Positions 23,303-31,095 of a stretch of 64,000 nt of DNA are shown piece by piece. Both the position numbers and the translations under genes were made by a program. The notes under the pieces were generated by a model. That model saw only the letters and a program-made list of their open reading frames with translations, did no database searches and was not told the DNA's origin. Each line of letters begins with the position of its first letter. Within the stretch, counting starts at the first letter, position 1. The DNA is taken from the NCBI GenBank assembly GCA_037968475.1, contig JBBKVO010000001.1:186001-250000 (forward strand). Reading direction: 5' to 3'. Source of the DNA: SB11 sp037968475. GTDB taxonomy: Bacteria; Bacteroidota; Bacteroidia; UBA8524.

Positions 23303-23658
23303 TAGTGGTTAAAGGTGCTCCAAAAGTTACCTTCGTATAGCATCGCAATAATAAAAAATACTACAAACATCATAGGCACGGTAACGGTAAGTATAAGGTT
23401 TACACGTTCGTGTTTCAAGTGCATAAAGTAGCCCACAATAAGTACAGCTTTTACTATACCTAAAGCAATAAATAATATGTTACGACCCATAGATACGGGC
23501 AGAATAAAGTATAGTAATATATCTATAACAGTAATAACAGAAAGCAAACCAAATATGCGCCAGATTTCTTTTGTACCGTGACTTTCGGCATGGTACAATT
23601 TTTCTTGAGCATTTTCGTATAGGTAAGTCTCTTGGTCTTTATATTCTACGTTAGACAT
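23302..23658 (-). CDS. Cytochrome c oxidase subunit IV-type protein
   Basis: A 118-residue protein with three membrane helices after a charged N-terminus, matching the prokaryotic COX4/CtaF pattern (ALGIVKAVLIVGYFMHLKHE, about 72-91). It is a small structural subunit of the haem-copper oxidase. It lies between the second subunit III gene and the SCO gene and overlaps the latter by one base. Confidence 0.88.
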   Translation of the reverse strand: MSNVEYKDQETYLYENAQEKLYHAESHGTKEIWRIFGLLSVITVIDILLYFILPVSMGRNILFIALGIVKAVLIVGYFMHLKHERVNLILTVTVPMMFVVFFIIAMLYEGNFWSTFNH

Positions 23659-23705
23659 TGTTTTTCTTTTTTAAAGGGTGATGTTTTGATGATTTTAAAC
23701 TGAAC

Positions 23706-24467
23706 TTATATCAGGTAGAAGAAGGTAAATACAAATACCCAAACTAAATCTACAAAGTGCCAGTAAAGGCCAACTTTTTCAATCATTTCATAATGACCAC
23801 GTTTTTCATACAAACCGCGTTTTACGTTTATGTAGGTGATAATGTTTATCACAACACCACTAAATACGTGGAAACCATGGAAACCTGTTACTATAAAAAA
23901 CAAGGCAGAGAAGCCTCTTGCGCCGCTTATACGGTCAACCTCTTCCCAATGTATATGGGAGAAGAGACTAAGTCCGTTGGCTTTTGTTTCTCCATCAGCA
24001 CTTAGTGCAAAGTGGTTGTAGCCCAAAGTAGCTCCATCACCTATAAATTGTGCCCATTCCCAAGCTTGGCAGCCCAAAAAGGCAGCACCACCCAAAATGG
24101 TAAGGAACATATATTTTGCTACTTCATCTTTTGCCTTACGATGGCCGGCTTCAACAGCTAATACCATTGTTACCGAACTAAAGATAAGTATGAAAGTCAT
24201 TAAACTAACAAAAAACAAAGGCAGGTGAATACCGTGCGCAAATGGAAAGTGATTGAACACCATATCGGGCAATGGCCATGGGAATTCTGTATCTCCTACT
24301 GCACTAAAACGGGTTACGCCGTAACCTATTAAAAGGGCAGAAAAGGTAAACGCATCAGATAGTAGAAAAATCCACATCATAAGTTTACCATAGCTTACGT
24401 TGAAGGGAGATTTACCTCCCGCCCAAACGTTGTCGGTGTTTGTTGTTGCTACTGAATGACTTGACAT
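23706..24467 (-). CDS. Cytochrome c oxidase subunit III (second copy)
   Basis: A 253-residue subunit III protein with about seven membrane helices, including WIFLLSDAFTFSALLIGYG and the C-terminal FIVTGFHGFHVFSGV and YWHFVDLVWVFVFTFFYL, the latter being the family hallmark. It is one of two adjacent subunit III genes; this one has an additional loop (about 145-175). It probably contributes to the oxidase core together with the shorter neighbour. Confidence 0.92.
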   Translation of the reverse strand: MSSHSVATTNTDNVWAGGKSPFNVSYGKLMMWIFLLSDAFTFSALLIGYGVTRFSAVGDTEFPWPLPDMVFNHFPFAHGIHLPLFFVSLMTFILIFSSVTMVLAVEAGHRKAKDEVAKYMFLTILGGAAFLGCQAWEWAQFIGDGATLGYNHFALSADGETKANGLSLFSHIHWEEVDRISGARGFSALFFIVTGFHGFHVFSGVVINIITYINVKRGLYEKRGHYEMIEKVGLYWHFVDLVWVFVFTFFYLI

Positions 24468-24483
24468 TATTAGTGTTTATTAC

Positions 24484-25122
24484 TTAGCGGTTCAAAAATA
24501 AAAACAAATACAAATAAATCCATAGTATACCTACAAAATGCCAGTATGTATTGCACATACTTATTTTTAACAGTTTTTTTTTATGGATGTTTAACTTTAT
24601 GCTTTGCACAACCATTACCATCAAAAAGATAATGCCGCCCAAAACGTGGAGGATATGCGCCCCCGATATTACATATATAAAGGTACTTGCAGGGTTTTGA
24701 CTGCCTATAAATTTTACCCCATATTGCTCTACATACTCAGGTGTCGGGTTGTTCATACCCGTCCAGCGGAAGCCGTTATTGGTTAGTTCTACCCAACCCC
24801 ACAACTGCATACCACAAAAAACTATACCCAGCACAAGTGTTATCAGTAAACCAATTTTCACTTGTCCCAGAGCATCCCTTTTAGCAGCCCAATAGCTCCA
24901 TTGCATAGTAATACTGCTTAGTATCACTATAAATACGCTATACATAAATTGCATTGGTAGTGGAAAAACATCCCAGTTACCCTCTGCTTTGCGCACAATG
25001 TATCCACTGGTAAATGCTGCAAAAAACATTACCATACCTAAAATAAGCATCCAAAGCGCAAACTTTTTGGGTTGCACTACGTAGTTACTTTCCGGTGTTA
25101 AGTTATTGGCCACTGTGTTCAT
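24484..25122 (-). CDS. Cytochrome c oxidase subunit III (first copy)
   Basis: A 212-residue haem-copper oxidase subunit III with five or so membrane helices. Key segments are KFALWMLILGMVMFFAAFTSGY (about 21-42), YVISGAHILHVLGGIIFL and the C-terminal CNTYWHFVGILWIYLYLFLF. It lacks the loop present in the second copy. It begins 6 bp after the ctaB end and is 16 bp from the second copy, in the same operon. Confidence 0.92.
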   Translation of the reverse strand: MNTVANNLTPESNYVVQPKKFALWMLILGMVMFFAAFTSGYIVRKAEGNWDVFPLPMQFMYSVFIVILSSITMQWSYWAAKRDALGQVKIGLLITLVLGIVFCGMQLWGWVELTNNGFRWTGMNNPTPEYVEQYGVKFIGSQNPASTFIYVISGAHILHVLGGIIFLMVMVVQSIKLNIHKKKLLKISMCNTYWHFVGILWIYLYLFLFLNR

Positions 25123-25128
25123 TCCTTT

Positions 25129-26031
25129 TTATAGTTTATCAAATACGAAGGCTAATAAAACTACAGGCAAGTATATAAATGCACCAAACATAAGTGTTTT
25201 GGCATTTTTTATACTACAATCTTTATACAAGCGGGCGGCCAGCCATACCATAGCTGCCGATGCCACTAGGGCTATTATGGTTGATACAATGCCTACTATA
25301 CCCAGTTGTAAGGGCAATAGTACAGCAGGTATCAAAACCGTAGTCCAAATAAGTACTTGGAAAGCACTTTTCTTTCCCCTGCCTTCAAAAGAGGGGAGAA
25401 GGAAAAAGCCTGCGCGGCGGTAATCATCATCCAAAATCCATGCAACAGCCCAAAAGTGAGGAAACTGCCAAAAAAACTGGATGGTAAACAACGCCAAAGC
25501 ACCTTCATCTATACTACCCGTTACGGCTACCCAACCCAACATGGGGGCAACAGCACCAGGGAATGCACCTACAAATACCGCTATTGGCGATACTCGTTTT
25601 AGTGGTGTATAAATAAAAGCGTAAGATATAAGCGAGAACAAGGCTATATAGCCTGTCATTTGGTTAAAGTAATAGCCGAATATAAAAACGCCACCTAAAC
25701 CTAAGATTAAGCTAAATATTGTGGCTTCAGCAACACCCATGCGATTATCAGCAACAGGGCGATTGGCTGTGCGCACCATCATTTTATCGTAGTTGTGCTC
25801 AATAGCTTGGTTAATACCGTTAGCTGCGCCCACTACCATAGTGCCTGCCAATACCAATAGCCACATATAGCCCCAATCTAGTGAGGTAGATGGAGCTAAT
25901 ATAAAGCCCATAGCGGCTGAGAATACCACAGTAAGGGTAAGCCTCAACTTTAATAGCTGAGTATAATCTTGCAGTTTCGCTTTTAATGAAAACGAAGCCG
26001 AACTTACATTATCTATGGACTTACTTATCAT
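25129..26031 (-). CDS. ctaB: Protohaem IX farnesyltransferase (haem O synthase)
   Basis: A 300-residue UbiA-superfamily prenyltransferase with about nine membrane helices. It transfers a farnesyl group to haem B to give haem O for the oxidase. The first Asp-rich motif is NQAIEHNYDKMMVRTANRP (about 94-112); the second conserved region is YTPLKRVSPIAVFVGAFPGA, and WILDDDYRRAG (about 199-209) follows. It overlaps the ctaA stop by 4 bp, placing the two haem A biosynthesis steps side by side. Confidence 0.93.
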   Translation of the reverse strand: MISKSIDNVSSASFSLKAKLQDYTQLLKLRLTLTVVFSAAMGFILAPSTSLDWGYMWLLVLAGTMVVGAANGINQAIEHNYDKMMVRTANRPVADNRMGVAEATIFSLILGLGGVFIFGYYFNQMTGYIALFSLISYAFIYTPLKRVSPIAVFVGAFPGAVAPMLGWVAVTGSIDEGALALFTIQFFWQFPHFWAVAWILDDDYRRAGFFLLPSFEGRGKKSAFQVLIWTTVLIPAVLLPLQLGIVGIVSTIIALVASAAMVWLAARLYKDCSIKNAKTLMFGAFIYLPVVLLAFVFDKL

Positions 26032-27110
26032 TTATTCTTTTTACTACTTTTCTTTACTTCTTTATTGTTGTTATAAAGAAGAATGGCCACATAAAACTGG
26101 CTGGCTACTAACATACCTGCCAAGGTTACGTGCAAAACCTGACTAACGGCAGGCATATTAAAAAACACATTCACACTACCCAAAGCTATTTGCACGGCGG
26201 TTATCACCATGCCCACCGCAATGTATTTGTACACTGCATTGGTTTTTTCTAATCGGCTATGGGCGATGGCAAACAACACCAACATGGCGGCCATAACAAA
26301 AACCGATAAGGCTTTGTGCGAGGCCAGCACATAATCAACCGCGTTTACCCATGCCAAACTTGTATTGTTGGCATTCGCCTTGCGCCAATGGTCTACCGCC
26401 TCACGCACTTGTGTGCCATAAAATATTTGCAGTAGGGTAAGTACTATTATACAGTATACAGCTGCTCTAAACCATTTCAGATTATTGATTCGCTCTACAC
26501 CAACAGCAGTATGTTTTTTAAACACTGCTATCATTACCAAACCTACAACGGCAAAAGCGGCCAACATATGTACGCTTATTTTTAGCCCGTCAAGATTACT
26601 CTCTACTACTTTAGCACCAAGCCACGCTTGGAATACTGTGAGAAAGAACGATGCGATACTTAAAAACACTATCGACTTTTGGGTTTTCCAAAACTGGAAC
26701 GACGATAGCACTGTAAGCACCATAAAAATACCCACTAAAACACTCACCATACGGTTTACCCATTCTATATAGGTATGTGTAGGATTAAAAAGAGCGTAGT
26801 CGTGTTTGGTATATACTGCCCAATTGGCCGTATCAAATTGCTGTGTGGTGGTAAACTTTTGTTGTGCCACCCACAACTTTTCGTCTTTTATTATCATCTG
26901 CCCCTTTGTATACTCTTTTTGGGGCGTCCATGTTAGCTCACTTATATCAGTAGGAGGGATGTAGTAGCCGAAGCATTTAGGCCAATCGGGGCAACCCATC
27001 CCTGAGCCTGTTATTCGTACAAGCCCACCAATAAAAATAAGAAACAGTATGGAGACAACCGTTAGAAGGCCGATTTTTCTAAAAAAAACCTCTGTATAAA
27101 CCCTCTTCAC
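26028..27110 (-). CDS. ctaA: Haem A synthase (COX15/CtaA family)
   Basis: An eight-helix membrane protein that oxidises haem O to haem A. Conserved parts are GGLVRITGSGMGCPDWPKCFG near the N-terminus, with a Cys pair, and paired His positions in EWVNRMVS, HMLAAFAVVG, HKALSVFVM and HVTLAGMLVAS. A loop of about 60 residues after the first helix is longer than in alphaproteobacterial CtaA. The GTG at 27110 is preferred: it gives a 19-bp gap to cox1, whereas the upstream ATG at 27194 would overlap cox1 by 65 bp and read through a poly-A tract. About 360 residues. Confidence 0.88.
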   Translation of the reverse strand: MKRVYTEVFFRKIGLLTVVSILFLIFIGGLVRITGSGMGCPDWPKCFGYYIPPTDISELTWTPQKEYTKGQMIIKDEKLWVAQQKFTTTQQFDTANWAVYTKHDYALFNPTHTYIEWVNRMVSVLVGIFMVLTVLSSFQFWKTQKSIVFLSIASFFLTVFQAWLGAKVVESNLDGLKISVHMLAAFAVVGLVMIAVFKKHTAVGVERINNLKWFRAAVYCIIVLTLLQIFYGTQVREAVDHWRKANANNTSLAWVNAVDYVLASHKALSVFVMAAMLVLFAIAHSRLEKTNAVYKYIAVGMVITAVQIALGSVNVFFNMPAVSQVLHVTLAGMLVASQFYVAILLYNNNKEVKKSSKKNK

Positions 27111-27119
27111 TATTGCCCC

Positions 27120-27131
27120 TTTTTTTTTTTT
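27120..27131. repeat. 12-nt homopolymer at the cox1/ctaA junction
   Basis: Twelve consecutive A residues on the coding strand overlap the cox1 stop codon and precede GGGGCAATA and the ctaA GTG. Such a tract is prone to slippage in replication, transcription and sequencing. It may contribute to ribosome loading for ctaA (AAAAGGGG). Confidence 0.8.
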
Positions 27132-29034
27132 ACCTGAAACTAAACCACCTTTTAAATACCGAGAAAAGTACTCTAGAGTCAGATGATGTATCATCAGTTA
27201 CCTCATCAGCATCGGGCGTAGGCACAACTTTTGAACTGGCATGATGATGCTCTTCATGTCCTTCGTAAGGTACGTTTTGAGGGATAAAGTCCTCATCAGC
27301 ATCAGGGCGGCTATAATCATAAGGCCAACGGTATACCGTTGGTATTTCGCCCGGCCAGTTACCGTGTAGGTGTTCTACAGGAGCAGTCCACTCTAACGTG
27401 TTCGATTGCCAAGGGTTTTGTTCTGATTTTTTACCAAAGAATATTGAGCGTACAAAGTTGTATAAGAATATTAACTGCGCTACCGAAGCCAATATAGCGG
27501 CAATGGTAATAAACACGTTAACATCATTCCATATAGCAAACTCAGGCATTAAGCTAAATTGTGCGTAACGGCGGGGAACACCTGCCATACCCATAAAGTG
27601 CATTGGAAAAAATACCATATAAGCCGCAGCAAAGGTTAACCAAAAGTGTACATAGCCCAAAGTAGCATTTAGCCTGCGGCCATACATACGTGGGAACCAG
27701 TGGTAAATACCTGCTAACATACCAAATATTGCAGCACTACCCATTACTAAGTGAAAGTGAGCTACCACAAAATACGTATCGTGAAGGTTGATATCTAGTG
27801 TGGCATTACCCAACCAAATACCTGTTAAACCACCTGTGATAAAGAATGATACCAAGCCAATGGCAAACAACATGGCAGGGGTGAAGCGGATATTACCGCG
27901 CCACAAAGTAGCCAAGTAGTTAAATGTTTTTACTGCCGATGGTACAGCTATTATAAGCGTAAGTATCATAAATACTTCGCCCAAAAATGGGTTCATACCC
28001 GTAATAAACATATGATGCCCCCATACTAGGAACGATAGGAAGGCAATACCCATTAATGATATAATCATTGCGGTATAGCCAAATATAGGTTTGCGTGCGT
28101 TGGTAGCAATAACCTCTGATGTAATACCCAATGCAGGCATTAAGATAATATACACCTCAGGGTGGCCTAAGAACCAAAATAAGTGTTGGAAAAGTATTGG
28201 GCTACCGCCTACATTATCCAAAGCACCTGCTCCGTTTGCCCAAATTTCGGACAAATAGAAACTGGTACCAAAACTACGGTCGAACATTAAAAGTAAACCA
28301 GCACTTAACAATACAGGGAATGAAAGTAAACCCAAAACAGCGGTTAAGAAAAATGCCCAAATGGTAAGTGGCAACCTGTTCATGCTCATACCTTTGGTAC
28401 GCATATTTAGCACAGTTGCTATATAGTTAATACCACCTAGTAGCGAGGAGACTATAAAAAGTATAATGGCGATTAACCAGAGCGTCATACCTAACCCCGA
28501 ACCCGACATAAATATCTCGTTGGCACTAAGAGGAGGGTAGATAGTCCATCCGCCTGAAGCTGGGCCTGATTCAATAAAAACAGAACTCATAAGCACTACG
28601 CTTGAAAGGAAGAAGAACCAGTATGAAAGCATATTCATAAATGGCGAAGCCATATCACGCGCACCTACTTGAAGTGGAATAAGAAGGTTACTAAAAGTAC
28701 CGCTCAATCCCGCAGTAAGTACATAAAATACCATTATTGTACCGTGTATGGTTACCAAGCCCATATAAAAACCGGCATCCATACGGCCACCTGGTGCCCA
28801 TTTGCTGCCTAAAATTGTTTCTAAAAAGCTAAAACTTTGATCAGGCCAAGCAAGTTGAATCCTGAACAAAACCGACATAAACATACCGATGAAGCCCATA
28901 ATCATCCCTGTGATAAGGAATTGTTTGGAAATCATCTTGTGATCCATACTGAATACGTACTTCGAAATGAAGGACTGCTCGTGATGGTGCACTTCGTGGT
29001 GTGCGTCTGCTGTATGTGATTGGGTGTGGGCCAT
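27130..29034 (-). CDS. Cytochrome c oxidase subunit I
   Basis: The 634-residue catalytic subunit of a haem-copper oxidase, with about twelve membrane helices. It begins with a His-rich N-terminal tail. The Tyr-His crosslink and CuB motif WFLGHPEVYIILMPALG (about 286-302), the CuB His pair VWGHHMF and the haem ligands in HFHLVMG are intact. A C-terminal hydrophilic extension of about 80 residues (rich in Asp and His) follows the last helix. The Glu in GHPEVY and YI indicates the A-type branch. It begins 56 bp after the subunit II gene. Confidence 0.95.
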   Translation of the reverse strand: MAHTQSHTADAHHEVHHHEQSFISKYVFSMDHKMISKQFLITGMIMGFIGMFMSVLFRIQLAWPDQSFSFLETILGSKWAPGGRMDAGFYMGLVTIHGTIMVFYVLTAGLSGTFSNLLIPLQVGARDMASPFMNMLSYWFFFLSSVVLMSSVFIESGPASGGWTIYPPLSANEIFMSGSGLGMTLWLIAIILFIVSSLLGGINYIATVLNMRTKGMSMNRLPLTIWAFFLTAVLGLLSFPVLLSAGLLLMFDRSFGTSFYLSEIWANGAGALDNVGGSPILFQHLFWFLGHPEVYIILMPALGITSEVIATNARKPIFGYTAMIISLMGIAFLSFLVWGHHMFITGMNPFLGEVFMILTLIIAVPSAVKTFNYLATLWRGNIRFTPAMLFAIGLVSFFITGGLTGIWLGNATLDINLHDTYFVVAHFHLVMGSAAIFGMLAGIYHWFPRMYGRRLNATLGYVHFWLTFAAAYMVFFPMHFMGMAGVPRRYAQFSLMPEFAIWNDVNVFITIAAILASVAQLIFLYNFVRSIFFGKKSEQNPWQSNTLEWTAPVEHLHGNWPGEIPTVYRWPYDYSRPDADEDFIPQNVPYEGHEEHHHASSKVVPTPDADEVTDDTSSDSRVLFSVFKRWFSFR

Positions 29035-29090
29035 CTTTAAATTTGGATACTTATTCTACTGTTAAACAATCTTTTTTAAATACAATGGGG

Positions 29091-30794
29091 TTAGTCTAGC
29101 ATTGCCATTGGTTTCACCTCTGCACTATCATTAGTTGCAGGTGTTGTTCCCTCTACCGCTGGTATTACTTCGTCGGCTTTAAAAGCAGGTTTTTGCTCAG
29201 CCATCCAACGTGTGTATTCAGCTTCGGTATCAACTACACGTATTTTAATACGCATATTGTAGTGGGCAGCACCACATATTTTGGCGCAGTATAGGTAATA
29301 ATCAAATTTAGGGTCTTCAAGTATGCTACGCATCTCGCCAGTAGTTTTTGTAGGCACAAACCAAAAAGTGGTTGGCATACCCGGTACACAGTTCATTTGC
29401 ATACGGAAGTGAGGTGAGTATGCACTATGTATTACATCACGGGCACGGAATACAAAGTGAATGGGTTTGCCTTTTACCAAAACTATTTCTTTAGTGATAA
29501 TATCATCTTCTGATGTTTTATCAAACAAACGTTTATCGTTGTTTATAGCTATTAATCGTGAAAGATGTGCTTGTTGAAGTTTCAAGCGTTTTTTAAGCCC
29601 TGCCATTTCTTCTTTTTCTTTAGAAGTAGGGTCGGGTATTTTGTTCATTATAGTTATGATAGAGTCGGTAGCGTGTTCAGCAGCCGTAATTTCTTCTACC
29701 AATTTGGTATACTCGCCTTTTACGCCCAAACCTAATGGGTTAGTGCCCGATATTAAGTTAAAGCTATACTCGCCCAATTTGTTGTCTTCGCCTGCATAGC
29801 GAATATTCCAGCCAAATTGATAAGCAAATATCTCCACCGATTCGGCTTCGGCAGGTGCTTTTTTGGTAATAGCCGACCATTTGGTAAAACCATTGATAAC
29901 CAAAACAGTTAGTGCCACCGCAGGAACCAAAGTCCATATATACTCCAACATATTATTGTGAGGGTAGAAAAGGGCTTTACGTTTAGGATCGTAGCGGTAA
30001 AGGAATGGGAATAAGAATAATAGTATTTGGGTGATAAAGAATACACCACCAGTAATCCATAGGGTTACCATCAGCATACTATCTACTGCATCACCGTGTT
30101 CTGATGCAGCATTATCAATCATTACATGTTGTCCGTGTACTTTAAACTCCCATACAACAGCGCCTAAACCAACTACCATAAAGATAATCATTATCCACGC
30201 ATTTACTTTGTGTGGGTTGGTAAGTGGTATGCCTGTATAGCGGCTTATTTGGCCAAGAACATCAAATACATAACCTATTATTAGCAATACAGCTATTACT
30301 ATAATCAACAACAATACGTTGATAAGGCTTATAACGCTTTCGTTTGCATCTGTTGGGGGAACAGGAATACCTGTAACTTTAGTCGTATCATCATTTGGTA
30401 TTGGTGGTTTAGCACCTTCACCGCCTGTTTTTACATAAGCTAAAATATTTTTGACATCGTTATCGCTAAAAGTACCGAAAACCGTCATACTGGCATTATT
30501 GTTTTCTTCAAACAACTTCACCGCCAATGGGTCGCCTTTCGCTACCATTTCAGGTGCATTTTTAATCCAGCTGATTAGCCATTTTTCTGTACGGCCTGGT
30601 TTTTCATGCACGCCTTTCAAAGCAGGGCCTACAATTTTAGAGTCGAAAGAGTGGCAAGAGGTACAGTTCTCTTCAAACAATTTCTTGCCTGCGGCAACAT
30701 CGTCTTGCGCAACAGCAGGTAAAGAAAAAGCCAATACTGCTACTATGGCAGTAAGGGTAGCGGTTAGTTTTGTGATGAATCTTTTAAGGTTCAT
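29091..30794 (-). CDS. Cytochrome c oxidase subunit II with N-terminal cytochrome c domain
   Basis: A 567-residue fusion. After a signal peptide (about 1-30) comes a class I cytochrome c domain with CTSCH (44-48) and likely axial Met103. Next are four membrane helices (about 155-305, two more than in a minimal subunit II), then the CuA cupredoxin domain: His456 in DVIHS, and Cys503, Cys507, His511 and Met514 in CAKICGAAHYNM, all intact. A helical insertion (about 365-420) separates strands of the CuA domain. In classical caa3 oxidases the cytochrome c is at the C-terminus, so the order here is reversed. It heads the operon. Confidence 0.92.
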   Translation of the reverse strand: MNLKRFITKLTATLTAIVAVLAFSLPAVAQDDVAAGKKLFEENCTSCHSFDSKIVGPALKGVHEKPGRTEKWLISWIKNAPEMVAKGDPLAVKLFEENNNASMTVFGTFSDNDVKNILAYVKTGGEGAKPPIPNDDTTKVTGIPVPPTDANESVISLINVLLLIIVIAVLLIIGYVFDVLGQISRYTGIPLTNPHKVNAWIMIIFMVVGLGAVVWEFKVHGQHVMIDNAASEHGDAVDSMLMVTLWITGGVFFITQILLFLFPFLYRYDPKRKALFYPHNNMLEYIWTLVPAVALTVLVINGFTKWSAITKKAPAEAESVEIFAYQFGWNIRYAGEDNKLGEYSFNLISGTNPLGLGVKGEYTKLVEEITAAEHATDSIITIMNKIPDPTSKEKEEMAGLKKRLKLQQAHLSRLIAINNDKRLFDKTSEDDIITKEIVLVKGKPIHFVFRARDVIHSAYSPHFRMQMNCVPGMPTTFWFVPTKTTGEMRSILEDPKFDYYLYCAKICGAAHYNMRIKIRVVDTEAEYTRWMAEQKPAFKADEVIPAVEGTTPATNDSAEVKPMAMLD

Positions 30795-31095
30795 TGCTGA
30801 TATTTAAGCGGTTATCAAAGCTGCGTAAAACCTATATGCTTGCTAAATAAAATAGGCATAGCAACGGTTTTAAGCCTGCGCAAATTTATATCAAAATCAA
30901 TATTTAACTAACTTTTAGATGAAATTAATGTAAACCACTATCCACACCTTTGTGAAAGCCTTTATTTGCAAGGCTTTTGTGGAATTTAGAACGGTTTTAA
31001 ATTGCTAATTTGTTAAAACAAGAGACTTTGGCATAAAAAAACGCCTGTCATATTGGTGGTAAATATGACAGGCGTTATGTTTTTCTATACGTTTT
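30795..31095. other. Intergenic region upstream of the oxidase operon
   Basis: 301 bp between the TPR gene stop and the oxidase operon start. On the minus strand CAGCTTTG, 19 nt before the subunit II ATG, is one mismatch from TAnnTTTG and may be its -7 element. The TPR gene terminator is at its low-coordinate... that is, the 31040-31076 hairpin; the rest shows no gene. Confidence 0.5.
31040..31076 (-). terminator. Terminator of the TPR protein gene
   Basis: AACGCCTGTCATATT and AATATGACAGGCGTT form a perfect 15-bp stem with a 7-nt loop; on the minus strand it is followed by TTTTTT. It lies 20 bp after the TPR gene stop. Confidence 0.85.

Noticed and set aside
23706..25122. Split or duplicated-by-error subunit III gene
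   Set aside because: The two genes each carry complete subunit III hallmarks (YWHFV near the C-terminus) and differ in length and loops; paired subunit III genes are usual in such operons.
26900..27194. Possible cox1-ctaA fusion or long N-terminus of CtaA through the poly-A tract
   Set aside because: Both genes have normal ends if ctaA starts at the GTG at 27110; a fusion would break the cox1 stop and put hydrophilic sequence in front of the first CtaA helix.
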